Source of the DNA: JBFELO01 sp041552055
GTDB taxonomy: Bacteria; Acidobacteriota; Thermoanaerobaculia; Thermoanaerobaculales; Sulfomarinibacteraceae
Reading direction: 5' to 3'
Length of the DNA: 52,278 nucleotides
Assembly (NCBI GenBank): GCA_041552055.1
Contig: JBFELO010000016.1
Coordinates: 1 to 52,278 of the forward strand
A program made the translations under genes and the position numbers. Below, one piece after another: positions 34,448 through 43,123 of this stretch; the stretch's first letter is position 1, and every line of letters starts with the position of its first letter. The notes under the pieces are model-generated. The model made no database searches. It was not told where the DNA came from and saw only the letters and a program-made list of their open reading frames with translations.

Positions 34448-35785
34448 CTACATCTCGATGGACGTGTAGACCAGGTCGTGCACTCCACCAACCCTGACGT
34501 CCATCTCGTAGTGCTCCATCAGCTGCGTAATCTGGCGCTTGCAGTTGGCGCACGCCGTGGCCACGAACGCGGCCCCGGTATCCCGCACCTGCTCCATCTT
34601 CTTCTTGCCGCTGACGGTCATCCGGAACTCGCGGATATCGTCCATCGCGGCCAGACCGCCTCCACCACCGCAGCACCAGTTCTCGGTGCCGGACGGGGTC
34701 ATCTCACGGTAGTCCTCGCACGCCGCCTTCAAGATATTCCGCGGCTCGTCGACGATGTTGCAGCTGCGGCCGAAGTTGCACGGATCGTGGTAGGTCACGG
34801 GCTCGGGGTTCCTGCTCTTGTCGAGCGTGATCCTGCCCTCCTCGATCAATCGGGCTGTGAACGGCAGCACATTGTTCACCTTGAACGGGAGCTCGCCCCA
34901 CCACTTGCCCTTCTCCATCATGAACTTGAAGACGCGGAAGGCGTGGCCGCACTCGCCGCACAGGAAGTTCTTGACGCCGAGGCGCTTGCCCTCCTCGTAG
35001 TAGTTCTTGTTCTCGGCCTTCATGGCCGCGTCGTCGCCGGTGAACAGCCCGTAGTTGGCGCCGTCGAAGCAGCGCGAGCTCATGGTCCAGCTGATGCCGA
35101 GCTTGTGGAAGATCTTGGCCACCGCCATGGTCGCCTCGGGGTTCACCAAAACGTCGCCGGAGGGCGGCACGTACATGTACTCGGCTCCCTCGACATCGAT
35201 CGGGATCCGCACCGGAACCCCGCACTCCTCCTCGATCTCCTCCTCGAGGAAGGCAATGGCGTCCTTGAAGCCTTCAACTCCGCAGCCGTCGGTGTTGCCG
35301 GTCTCGAGCGAGATTCTGGTGACGTCGAGCAGACGTTGCGGCGTCAGCCCAAGCGAGTGGATGATGGCGCGGCCCTTGCGCGTGATTACCGAGTTGTCGA
35401 TCCCGAACGGGCAGAAGGTCGCGCAGCGGCGGCAGCCGGTGCACTCGTAGAACCGTTGAACCCACTCGGTGATCTCGCCTTCGGTGTAGTCGTGGGCCCC
35501 GGCCACGCTGCCGAACATCTTGCCGCCCAGCGTATTGCGGCGCTTGTAGATCGATCTTATGAGATCGGAGCGCGCGGCCGGGTTGAGCGCCTTTTCCGGC
35601 GCGCCGTAGTACACCGGGCACTGCTCGGCGCAGGTCCCGCACTTGGCGCAGATCTCCATGTAGGCCAGCAGGGCCGACGGCCCCTTCTCGATGGCGTCGA
35701 TCGCCTTGTTGACGGTATCGCGCTCGGGCGGCCTCGGTTTCTCGGTAATCTCCGGAATGACGTGTGGTTGACTCGATGCATCCAT
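34448..35785 (-). CDS. DsrK / HdrD-like iron-sulfur protein (CCG domains)
   Basis: A 445-residue cytoplasmic protein. The N-terminal ferredoxin-type domain binds two [4Fe-4S] clusters (ICAKCGTCAEQCP around 45-57 and YECTGCRRCATFCPFG around 112-127). The C-terminal part carries the cysteine motifs of CCG/HdrD-type catalytic iron-sulfur sites: FLCGECGHAFRV, YHDPCNFGRSCNI, NWCCGGGGGLAA and ATACANCKRQ. In DsrMKJOP, TmcB and HmeD homologues this subunit handles electrons between a membrane quinone or cytochrome and a thiol/disulfide such as DsrC. Here it follows the DsrM-like gene by 4 bp, so the two form a DsrMK-type two-subunit module. No dsrJ, dsrO, dsrP or dsrAB is in the window. Confidence 0.85.
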   Translation of the reverse strand: MDASSQPHVIPEITEKPRPPERDTVNKAIDAIEKGPSALLAYMEICAKCGTCAEQCPVYYGAPEKALNPAARSDLIRSIYKRRNTLGGKMFGSVAGAHDYTEGEITEWVQRFYECTGCRRCATFCPFGIDNSVITRKGRAIIHSLGLTPQRLLDVTRISLETGNTDGCGVEGFKDAIAFLEEEIEEECGVPVRIPIDVEGAEYMYVPPSGDVLVNPEATMAVAKIFHKLGISWTMSSRCFDGANYGLFTGDDAAMKAENKNYYEEGKRLGVKNFLCGECGHAFRVFKFMMEKGKWWGELPFKVNNVLPFTARLIEEGRITLDKSRNPEPVTYHDPCNFGRSCNIVDEPRNILKAACEDYREMTPSGTENWCCGGGGGLAAMDDIREFRMTVSGKKKMEQVRDTGAAFVATACANCKRQITQLMEHYEMDVRVGGVHDLVYTSIEM

Positions 35786-35789
35786 GGTG

Positions 35790-36482
35790 TCAGCTCCTCT
35801 TGATCGCGGCCTGCGTGAAGAACACGCCGCCGAAGTGCATGATCTTGCTAAACGGCATGTACAGCAGCAGCATTTGGCCCAGGAAGAGGTGGGCCAGGAA
35901 CCAGCCGTTTCCCGGCACCGTCGGCCACTGGAGCATCACGAGCGACGCGAAGTACTGCCGCGACTCCGCAAGATCGAAGTGTCCGAGAAACCGCATGGCG
36001 TTGCCGGTCAGGACAATCGCCAGGATGAGGAAGAGGGCGAAGTAGTCCGCCGGCACCGAGATCTCCCGCACCCGGTCGACGGCGAAGCGACGCGCGATCA
36101 GGAGCACGACCATCACCAGGATCGTCACCCCGGCGGCCCCACCCACCACCGCCGACATGGCATCGGCGTCGATGTGGAGCGCGCTCCACAGGGCGGGAAA
36201 GTCCATGACCACCCGCAGGTGGCCGATGAGGATCAAGGCGAGCATGGCGTGGAACAGCCACGACATCGCCCACAGGAAGCGGTCACCCTTGAACAGGCTC
36301 GGAAACAGCAACGTCTCCTTGACAACTCCTGCGGCCGTTCCTCTGGGCGAGGTCGGGAACAGAGTCATTCCGGGCTGCGGCAGCTTCTTCCACACCCAGA
36401 GACGATTCAACATCGCCGCTACGAAAACAACGAATGTCACCGGGGGGAGAATCACTCCCACGATGATTGCCAACGCCGACAC
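35790..36482 (-). CDS. DsrM / NarI-like cytochrome b membrane subunit
   Basis: A 230-residue integral membrane protein with about five helices. Histidines suited to b-haem ligation are seen in SWLFHAMLALILIGHLRVVM and WFLAHLFLGQMLLLYMPFSK. This fits the NarI/DsrM family that exchanges electrons with menaquinone. The start is GTG 36482, supported by GGAGGTGTCTC just upstream; no ATG gives the full first helix. The downstream dsrK-like gene is 4 bp away, so the two are co-transcribed and likely form one complex. Confidence 0.82.
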   Translation of the reverse strand: MSALAIIVGVILPPVTFVVFVAAMLNRLWVWKKLPQPGMTLFPTSPRGTAAGVVKETLLFPSLFKGDRFLWAMSWLFHAMLALILIGHLRVVMDFPALWSALHIDADAMSAVVGGAAGVTILVMVVLLIARRFAVDRVREISVPADYFALFLILAIVLTGNAMRFLGHFDLAESRQYFASLVMLQWPTVPGNGWFLAHLFLGQMLLLYMPFSKIMHFGGVFFTQAAIKRS

Positions 36483-36683
36483 GAGACACCTCCAGTCGTC
36501 TTGTGGCCGGCCCTCGGACCGGTCGGCCTGTTCTTGACGATCGTGCCGGCGGAAGCTAGCTTTGATGAAGAAGGAGAAACGGTGCTCTGCGAGCCAGGCT
36601 CGCGGTTCGTCGGACTCCCTCGGGTCAGTCCGGCGGGGTAGTTGTGCAGGCCACACCGCCGGGCTTTCTTTCACCGGCAGCCC

Positions 36684-37472
36684 CTACGCATGTATCTTCG
36701 GCGTCACCTCCAGTCCTGTGATGTGCTCCTCCAGCTCCGACAAAGTGAACCCACGCGGCAGCGCACGATCGACACCGAGGTCGGTCTGCTCCGCGAACGA
36801 ACGGTCGCCGGGGACCGCGAGGAAGATTTGGACGCCAGGGATCCTCGGATCTGTCGAAAGGTGAGAGCAGAGACTCGCTCGCGCGCGCTTCGGCAACGAG
36901 CAGTCGATGACGACGTACTCGGGCCTGAACTCCGCGCACGCGGTCGAGCACTCGTACTCGGAACCCGCGAACGCGACCTCGAGCCTGCTGCCCGCACCGT
37001 CCTCGCGAAGCCTCTGGCGCAGGTCCTCGCTTTGAGTGACGATCAGCACCCGTCGCGAGCTTCGCACGACCTCCTGGTAGTACGCGCAATCCTCGCACGA
37101 TGTCTTGCAGTGCGCTCCGGCGTAGCCGGTTTCGGTCGCGAGACCGCTCATCTCGTAGCAGCGTCGCGCCCGAGCGCGGTACACGAGGCACCCCAGGCAG
37201 TCGTCGTTGGGGTCGTCGCCGCTGGCGTAGTACTCCCAGCAGTAAACGAAGCCGTTGGTACCCGGAGACGTCCCCAGTCCGAGGTCGTCGCGGATCAGGC
37301 CATCGAGGTCACTCGCGGCGACGCGGTAGTGGCCGCCGGCGGTTCTGACGGCCGGCAGGCGGCCGCTCTTGATCCACTTGAGCACCGTGTCGGGCGTGAC
37401 GCTGAGCCGCCGCGCCGCCTTGCCCGTGGAGAGCAGGCGGTCGCGATTCTGGTTTTCCGGGCGCCGGGCCAT
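36684..37472 (-). CDS. Helix-turn-helix / two-CW / receiver-like regulator
   Basis: A 262-residue protein. Residues 13-60 form an excisionase/MerR-like helix-turn-helix (STGKAARRLSVTPDTVLKWI, then HYRVAASDLDGLI). The middle is a cysteine-rich two-CW-like domain (FVYCWEYYASGDDPNDDCLG, CYEM, HCKTSCEDCAYYQEVV), probably metal- or cluster-binding and possibly redox-sensing. The C-terminal 120 residues resemble a CheY-type receiver fold (RVLIVTQSEDLRQRLREDG, EYVVIDCSLP) without an obvious full acidic pocket. It sits just upstream of the dsrMK-like genes and next to the DsrC-like gene, so it may regulate them in response to redox state or metal. The start has a near-leaderless promoter and no ribosome-binding site. 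Confidence 0.72.
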   Translation of the reverse strand: MARRPENQNRDRLLSTGKAARRLSVTPDTVLKWIKSGRLPAVRTAGGHYRVAASDLDGLIRDDLGLGTSPGTNGFVYCWEYYASGDDPNDDCLGCLVYRARARRCYEMSGLATETGYAGAHCKTSCEDCAYYQEVVRSSRRVLIVTQSEDLRQRLREDGAGSRLEVAFAGSEYECSTACAEFRPEYVVIDCSLPKRARASLCSHLSTDPRIPGVQIFLAVPGDRSFAEQTDLGVDRALPRGFTLSELEEHITGLEVTPKIHA

Positions 37473-37479
37473 ACATTAC

Positions 37480-37508
37480 TATCTACGCCTGTGGTCGGGT
37501 CGTGTCAA
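37480..37508 (-). promoter_or_regulatory. Sigma-70 promoter giving a leaderless transcript
   Basis: On the minus strand TTGACA (37503-37508) and TAGATA (37480-37485) are 17 bp apart. Only 7 bp separate the -10 from the ATG at 37472, so transcription should begin at or next to the start codon. Upstream, the AT-rich stretch 37511-37545 carries the direct repeat AAAATCGAT-AAAATCGAT, a possible UP element or operator. Confidence 0.75.
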
Positions 37509-37600
37509 GAGAAAATCGATAAAATCGATAAAATAAATAATATACTGATTCTCAAAATGGTATGACACATTTGATACTCTGAGACCCGGTTTCGATCCCC

Positions 37601-38050
37601 TCAGTCCCCATCGTGACCACTGGCTCTGGGCAGAGGTCCGGCAGGCGAATCGTCGTCACCCGGAGCGGGGCGGGCGACCGTCTCGTAGGTGAGCGCGTGG
37701 TGGCCGTCGTCGATCACCTGGTACGGAATTCCCGCCAGCCGGCACACTCCCCGCTGGAATCCCCATGGGAACAGTGCCCTGAGACGCGCCAGCGACAGCC
37801 CGCAGCCGCGGCATGTCTCGTGCACGCGAGCAACCTCGCCCTGCTCCACGAACCGTCGCCTCACGAACAGCACGACCTTGAGCTGGAGCAGGGTCAGCTC
37901 GCGCGGCACGCCGAGCCGCCGGGCCATGGCCGCTGTGAACTGCAGGTCCCAGACGCCGGGGTCGGCGAGAAATCCCCGCCGGTCCAACGGGTATGACCTC
38001 CCGGCTGCGTCGATCGCGTCCATCACCTGGTCCCGACCGCCCATCTCCAC
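37601..38050 (-). CDS. DsrC / TusE family protein with altered cysteines
   Basis: A 149-residue cytoplasmic protein. RRGFLADPGVWDLQFTAAMA and ELTLLQLKVVLFVRRRF fit DsrC/TusE, and LRALFPWGFQRGVCRLAGIP matches the conserved C-terminal helix with Cys103 as the penultimate cysteine (CysB). DsrC's ultimate cysteine in the GC-x tail is missing: the tail instead runs on for about 40 residues without cysteine. A new pair, C80-R-G-C83, occurs just before the C-terminal helix. DsrC forms a trisulfide between its two cysteines; here C103 could pair with the CxxC instead (inference). GTG 38050 follows GAGGGAG; ATG 38044 is possible. The gene lies near dsrMK-like genes, its expected partners. Confidence 0.78.
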   Translation of the reverse strand: MEMGGRDQVMDAIDAAGRSYPLDRRGFLADPGVWDLQFTAAMARRLGVPRELTLLQLKVVLFVRRRFVEQGEVARVHETCRGCGLSLARLRALFPWGFQRGVCRLAGIPYQVIDDGHHALTYETVARPAPGDDDSPAGPLPRASGHDGD

Positions 38051-38299
38051 ACCAACTCCCTCACCTCACTCCCTCACAATGTAGCCCCTCGGCGGAGGTT
38101 TCGCCACACAAATCGCAAACAATCTTGAGAAATTGCACTGGAGAATTACATCTTTTTTCTCTTATCCCGCGCCTGACGCTCCCTGGGCATCGGTCGGTGA
38201 GGTTTTGGGGATACGTCCTTTGACAGCGGTCACCGGTGATGATGTCCGCTCGACCGGCACATACAATGGGTCAGCAATATGCTGCTGAAGGAGCACTCG

Positions 38300-39439
38300 A
38301 TGCCGAACAGGATGTCACCGTCGGTCGGGCTCGTCATAGCCGCTCTCTCGATTCCCTTGGGAGTGCAGGGGCAGGCACCACTGAAACGCGAGGACGCGGA
38401 GCGTTCGATGGGGCTGCGCTCCCAGGGCGACCTGGTCCGCGGTCAGCTCGACACTGTGGGGTTCGTCGTCACTCGTGAACAGGCGGAGGACGTCGTGCCG
38501 CAGGCGATCCGGATGGAACGTGAGCGTCTCACTGCTGCTCCGGACGTGCTCGTGGCCGCAGTGTGTCCTCACGACGACCACCTGTACGCAGCCGGCGTGC
38601 ACGTCCACGCCACGCAGCGGATCGCCGCGCCGCGGGTGGTGCTGGTGGGCGTGTTCCACAGGGCGCGGGAGTGGCAGCTCCGGGACCGCATCGTGTTCGA
38701 CCGGTTCCAGGCGTGGCACGGGCCCTGGGGGCCGGTACCGGTGGATCCACTTCGCGAGGAGCTCGTTGCCGCTCTGCCGCCGGGGGACGTGGTGGCCGAC
38801 AACACCATACACTGCCGTGAGCATTCGCTGGAAGGCATCGTCCCGTTCCTCCAGCACCGCCACCGCGATCTCAGCATCGTGCCGATCCTGGTGCCGTACA
38901 TGGGGTGGGATCGAATGGAGCAAATCGCGGAGCGGCTCGGTGCGGCGCTCGCGGCAGCGGTGCGCCGACACGGCTGGGTGCTCGGGCGTGACCTCGCGGT
39001 GGTGATCTCCACCGACCTGGTGCATTACGGCGGCGACTTCGACCACGCTCCGTTCGGCGAAGACGGCGACGGGTACCGCGAGGCGGTGGCTCGGGACCTC
39101 GGTCTGATACGCGGACACCTCGAGGGTCCCGTCGAGCCAGAGCGACTGCGTGACCTTCTCCACGAGCTGGTGGATCGGGAGGATGTGACCCGGTACAGGA
39201 TCCCCTGGTGCGGCCGGTTCTCGGTGCCGTTCGGACTGGAGACGGTCCGGGTCCTCACCGAGCGTCTCGGGCTCGGCCGGCCCGAGGGCACGCTGCTGCG
39301 GTTCGGCACCTCGGTGTCGGAGCCCGAGCTTGCGGTGTCCAGGGCCAGCAGAGATGCCGGCCTCGGCTACACCGCGCCGTCCAACTTCCATCACTGGGTC
39401 GCCTACGGAGCGGTGGGCTACACGCTGCCCAACCCGTGA
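38300..39439 (+). CDS. Memo-like protein (AmmeMemoRadiSam system B family)
   Basis: A 379-residue protein with a signal-peptide-like N-terminus (SPSVGLVIAALSIPLGVQGQ) followed by the Memo/LigB-like fold: VCPHDDHLYAAG, the counterpart of the PHAGYxYSG metal or substrate motif; VADNTIHCREHSLEGIVPF, the counterpart of the EHSLE motif; and VISTDLVHYG, the counterpart of SSDxSHY. Histidines of the family's metal-like site are present. Bacterial Memo-like proteins are often next to AMMECR1 and a radical-SAM gene, but neither is in this window. The ATG at 38300 has GGAG seven bases upstream; ATG 38279 is possible. Exported by prediction, which is unusual for Memo. Confidence 0.75.
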   Translation: MPNRMSPSVGLVIAALSIPLGVQGQAPLKREDAERSMGLRSQGDLVRGQLDTVGFVVTREQAEDVVPQAIRMERERLTAAPDVLVAAVCPHDDHLYAAGVHVHATQRIAAPRVVLVGVFHRAREWQLRDRIVFDRFQAWHGPWGPVPVDPLREELVAALPPGDVVADNTIHCREHSLEGIVPFLQHRHRDLSIVPILVPYMGWDRMEQIAERLGAALAAAVRRHGWVLGRDLAVVISTDLVHYGGDFDHAPFGEDGDGYREAVARDLGLIRGHLEGPVEPERLRDLLHELVDREDVTRYRIPWCGRFSVPFGLETVRVLTERLGLGRPEGTLLRFGTSVSEPELAVSRASRDAGLGYTAPSNFHHWVAYGAVGYTLPNP

Positions 39440-39465
39440 CTCCTCCGCCGCGCCGTAGCAACACG

Positions 39466-40962
39466 TTACCGCCAGCCCCTGAGGTTGTCTTGGAGCTCGC
39501 GCTTGCGCGCCTCGAGCGCCTTCTGCATGTGCTGGTAGGTCTCCGTGTGGCGCAGCGACACGTCGTAGGACTCGTCGGGATCGCGCTCGAGGTCGAACAG
39601 CCACGGTCCCCGAGAACGGAAGAACCCGAGCGCGAAGTCCGGCGGGTTGCCGAACGGCACGCGGTGCCGGTCGTGGTACTTGAAGCGGCCGTCGCGCACC
39701 GCCCGCAGGCGGCCAACCTGGTGGAACCAGATCGGACCACGCTCGTAGCCGTCGCGCCCGTCGAGGCGGCGGGTCATGCTGCGGCCGTCGATCTCGCGGT
39801 CGGAGGGCAGCGGGATTCCTGCAAGCTCGAGCATCGTCGGGAACAGGTCGACGGCGATCACCGGCTCGTCGTCGACTCGCCCCGGCGCGATGCGGCCGGG
39901 CCACCAGGCCAGCAGCGGCACCCGCATCCCGCCCTCGAAGACGTCGAACTTGCGGCCGCGCACGCCGCCCGGACTGCCCTGGAACCAGGGACCGTTGTCC
40001 GACGTGACAACCACCAGCGTGTTGTTTGCCACCCCTGTCCTCACCAGCACGTCGAGCACGGCCCCGGCGCTCCAGTCGAGCTCTTCGACGACGTCTCCGT
40101 ACAGGCCTGCGGAAGATCGGCCACGACGATCCGCGGCCACGTGGAGCGGGATGTGGGGGAAGGTGTGCGGCAGGTACAGGAAGAACGGGCGGTCGCCGTG
40201 CTCCTCGATGAACGCCACTGCGCGTTCGGTGTAGCGGCGGGTCAGCGTGGTCTGATCGATCGGCGCCGGCTCGACCACCCGCCGGTCCTGCCAGACCACC
40301 GGCTTCCCCTGATCGTTGCTGAACAGCATCCCGTAGAACGACTGGAAGCCCATGTCGTTGGGCAGCGACGGCGACTCGTCGCCCAGATGCCACTTGCCGA
40401 TGATCGCCGTGGCGTAGCCCGCGGCCTGCAACACCTCGGCCAGCGTGATCTCCTCCGCCGGCAGGCGGCGGTTGAGCCCGCCCAGCCGCAACAGGGCATC
40501 CTCCCAGGTCCCCGGCACCTGCGCCACGTGGTCGAGACCGGCACGCACCGCGTACCGGCCGGTGAGCAGCCCGGCCCGCGAGGCCGAGCAGTATGGCGAG
40601 GACGAGTACGCCTCGGCGAACAGCAAACCCTGGGAGGCGAGGCGATCCAGGTTCGGGGTCGCGATGGCGCTGCCGCCATAAGCCCCGAGGTCGCCGGCAC
40701 CGAGGTCGTCGAACAGGATGACGACCAGGTTGGGCCCGGTCGGTGCTTTCCCTGTCAATTCGGCGAGGCGCTCCAGGTACGCCCGTTTGAGCGCGACGCG
40801 CTGCGCGTCGTCGACCTGGCGGTAGAGCAGGATCCGGCCGACGAGGTAGAGCGCTATCAGGGCGACGAGCACGATCAGAGCGGACAGCGCTCGATTCAGA
40901 GCTGCGCGTGCCGTCGGGCTCGCGGGGGTCCTCGGCTCGATGGGAGGTGGTGACCGGTCCAT
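39466..40962 (-). CDS. Membrane-anchored type I sulfatase
   Basis: A 498-residue sulfatase. An N-terminal hydrophobic helix (about residues 28-47) anchors it, facing the periplasm. The catalytic signature CSASRAGLLTGRY starts at Cys125, the residue converted to formylglycine (CxAxR variant of the CxPxR motif). Metal ligands are visible in NLVVILFDDLGAGDLGAYGG (Asp85, Asp86) and in the late VTSDNGPW segment; KWHLGDES carries the active-site Lys and His. It hydrolyses sulfate esters, substrate unknown. No formylglycine-generating enzyme gene is in the window. The ATG at 40962 follows GAGG; longer starts to 40989 exist in frame. Confidence 0.9.
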   Translation of the reverse strand: MDRSPPPIEPRTPASPTARAALNRALSALIVLVALIALYLVGRILLYRQVDDAQRVALKRAYLERLAELTGKAPTGPNLVVILFDDLGAGDLGAYGGSAIATPNLDRLASQGLLFAEAYSSSPYCSASRAGLLTGRYAVRAGLDHVAQVPGTWEDALLRLGGLNRRLPAEEITLAEVLQAAGYATAIIGKWHLGDESPSLPNDMGFQSFYGMLFSNDQGKPVVWQDRRVVEPAPIDQTTLTRRYTERAVAFIEEHGDRPFFLYLPHTFPHIPLHVAADRRGRSSAGLYGDVVEELDWSAGAVLDVLVRTGVANNTLVVVTSDNGPWFQGSPGGVRGRKFDVFEGGMRVPLLAWWPGRIAPGRVDDEPVIAVDLFPTMLELAGIPLPSDREIDGRSMTRRLDGRDGYERGPIWFHQVGRLRAVRDGRFKYHDRHRVPFGNPPDFALGFFRSRGPWLFDLERDPDESYDVSLRHTETYQHMQKALEARKRELQDNLRGWR

Positions 40963-41047
40963 TCCAACCTCGGCAATCACGCGGTGCAAGCGCGCCGCTG
41001 CTCTCGCGACTCGGGCTCTCCCCCGCTCCTGCGGCTCGTGGGTCCCC

Positions 41048-42196
41048 TCAGTTCTCCGCGCGCCGGCGCGCGGCCATCTTGAGGCCCTCCCAGGCGAGCC
41101 AGCCGCGCATGGCGGCGCCCTTCATCTTTCCCTGGCGGTGATCGATGCGGTCAATTGCCCAATGAACCAGCGTCTCGGGGGGCGTCACCCGCTCCTCCTC
41201 GGGTCGCGGCACGAGTTGTATGGCGTCGAAGGCGCAGGCCACCGAGCACACCCCGCAGCCGATGCAGCGCTTCCCGTCCACGCTGGTGGCGCCGTCGCCG
41301 TCCGAGATCGCAGCCACCGGGCACCGGCCGTCGTGGCAGTCACCGCACTCCGAGCACAGCTCGGGGTCGACCTGGGACACGAAGTTGGAGCGGGCCAGCA
41401 TGTACGGCGCGTCGAACTCGTTGACCGCCCGCAGAAAGCCACAGCAGCACGAGCAGCAGTTGCACACGAAGAACGGCTCGCGCTGGAAGTTGTAGGTGCA
41501 GTGGACGAGGCCCTCCTCCTCGGCGCTGTCGAGCAGCGCGAGCGCCTCCTCGCGCGAGATCTCGCGGCCCCACTCGGGCATGCCCTCGTAGGCGTCGGGG
41601 CGCCTGGAGAAGGTCATGCAGGTCTCGCTGGTGTGGCTGCACGGCTCACCCACCAGCGCCCTCTCCTTGCGGCAGAGGCAGTCGGCGACCCGGAACGAGT
41701 TGCAGCGCTCGAGGGTGGCCCTGAGGTCGTCGTACGGTAGCACCTCGGCCCGGGCCTCGATGCGGCGGTTGACCGGAACCACCCGTCCGATCGCCGGTGC
41801 CGAGCCGCCGATCTCGCCGAGCAGGGTCGGCCCGTACTCCTCGAACAGCTCTCCCAGCTCGCGGTCGAGGTGGTTGAGCTGGAACTCCCAGATGCCGATC
41901 ACGAACGGCGCCATGGCGTAGCGAAAGGGAGTGCGTCCCTTACCCTTGAGCTTGTAGATCTGGCCGCGGTCGGCCATCCGGTCGAGCGCCTCACGCAGCT
42001 CGTCGACCGGGCGCCGGACCCTTCGCGCGATCACCGCCGGGCTCTCCGGAATCGCCTTCAACTTCAGCGCCAAGGCGGCATCTTCTGGGCTGAAGATCTT
42101 GCGCAGAATCGCCAGCTCGACCCCGCTCTCGGTGGCGGGATAGCCGTTCGGCAGGTCGTCGAGGGCCCGGGCCAGTCGCGTGTAGACGTCGGCCAT
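41048..42196 (-). CDS. 4Fe-4S ferredoxin-domain protein with winged-helix-like N-terminus
   Basis: A 382-residue cytoplasmic protein. The N-terminal third resembles a winged helix (IFSPEDAALALKLKAIPESP, VDELREALDRMADRGQIYKL). The middle has several cysteines (CNSFRVADCLCRKE, CSHTSETCM, then CNCCSCCCG), and the C-terminus has a two-cluster ferredoxin domain (CSECGDCHDGRCPVAAI and CIGCGVCSVACAFDAIQL). Such proteins are probable electron carriers, often next to Hdr/hydrogenase genes in anaerobes; the winged helix may also sense cluster state. The ATG at 42196 follows AAAGGAG. It is divergent from the mvhDGA operon, whose electron partner it may be (inference). Confidence 0.8.
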   Translation of the reverse strand: MADVYTRLARALDDLPNGYPATESGVELAILRKIFSPEDAALALKLKAIPESPAVIARRVRRPVDELREALDRMADRGQIYKLKGKGRTPFRYAMAPFVIGIWEFQLNHLDRELGELFEEYGPTLLGEIGGSAPAIGRVVPVNRRIEARAEVLPYDDLRATLERCNSFRVADCLCRKERALVGEPCSHTSETCMTFSRRPDAYEGMPEWGREISREEALALLDSAEEEGLVHCTYNFQREPFFVCNCCSCCCGFLRAVNEFDAPYMLARSNFVSQVDPELCSECGDCHDGRCPVAAISDGDGATSVDGKRCIGCGVCSVACAFDAIQLVPRPEEERVTPPETLVHWAIDRIDHRQGKMKGAAMRGWLAWEGLKMAARRRAEN

Positions 42197-42655
42197 GCCA
42201 ACTCCTTTCACTCGTGCTCAAAGTTAGTGTGTTTCGGTCCCTCCCGCAACCACCCCTGTCACGAATCGATGGGCTCGCCGAGCGAATCGCTACACGATCG
42301 CAAAACTCTCGGCAGGCCGCGACCACGCGGTCCGGCGCCTCGACCTGGGGGTATTGGCCGATCCCCACCATCATCGGCCACACCCTGTGCCGGTCTCAGG
42401 ACGCGGCGAGTAATCCGTGGATCAGGAGGATCGGTTCACGGCCGCCGGCCTCCCGGACGAGATCCGGTGGCCGAGGTGCACCGTCAGGCTACCCGCGGTC
42501 CGCCATCGCTCCAACGTGTGCTCTCGTGCCGTGGGAATCTCCCGTTGGGCCGAGTCTAGTGCGAATGTTTCACCAGCTTTCTAGCGCTACGGTGGAATTT
42601 GGTCTTCCGTTACGACCCGAGCTAGAATAGAGACCAGGAACCATTGCGAGGGAGC
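42197..42655. other. Divergent intergenic region before mvhD
   Basis: 459 bp with no gene. A possible mvhD promoter is seen near its right end: TTGGTC (42599-42604), 18 bp, TAGAAT (42623-42628). It would give a leader of about 20 nt before the ATG at 42656. The left half shows nothing recognisable. Confidence 0.4.
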
Positions 42656-43123
42656 ATGGAGCGACCTCCCAATCCCGTTGTCGTGGGTTTTCTGTGCACT
42701 TGGTGCGCCTACCGCGCGGCCGACCTTGTGGGCACCACCCGACGGCCGTACTCGTCCGGTTTCCGCCCGGTTCGCGTCGTGTGCTCCGGTCGAGTCGGCC
42801 CGGAGCTGGTGCTCAGGGCGCTGGCAGCGGGCGCCGACGGGGTGCTCGTGGTGGGCTGTCGCCCTGGCGAATGTCACCGTGTGGACGGCAACCTCAAGGC
42901 GTTGCGCCGGGTCACGCTGCTGCGCCGCGCGCTTGACCAGGTGGGCGTCGATCGGGAACGGGTACAGCTCGTATGGACCGCCGCCTCCGAGGGCGCGGTC
43001 CTGGCCGAAGCGGCCGACGCCATGGCGGAGACCGTACGACGGCTGGGACCGCTCGCCAGACGCGACCACATATTCGGTGCAATGTGCCCCGAAAGCGACC
43101 CCGGCCCTTGGGAGGGAGCGTGA
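42656..43123 (+). CDS. mvhD: Group 3c hydrogenase iron-sulfur delta subunit
   Basis: A 155-residue protein matching MvhD/VhuD: FLCTWCAYRAADLVGTTR (Cys14, Cys17), RVVCSGRVGPELVLRAL, and ADGVLVVGCRPGECHRVDGN. MvhD holds a [2Fe-2S] cluster and passes electrons from the NiFe hydrogenase to HdrA. All positions that are Sec in some archaeal VhuD proteins are ordinary cysteine codons here. The ATG at 42656 follows GCGAGGGAGC. Its TGA overlaps the mvhG start (TGATG), so the three-gene mvhDGA order is co-translated. Confidence 0.9.
   Translation: MERPPNPVVVGFLCTWCAYRAADLVGTTRRPYSSGFRPVRVVCSGRVGPELVLRALAAGADGVLVVGCRPGECHRVDGNLKALRRVTLLRRALDQVGVDRERVQLVWTAASEGAVLAEAADAMAETVRRLGPLARRDHIFGAMCPESDPGPWEGA

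Noticed and set aside
34448..38050. Evidence for sulfate reduction
   Set aside because: DsrMK- and DsrC-like genes are present, but dsrAB, apr and sat are not in the window, so the pathway cannot be claimed.
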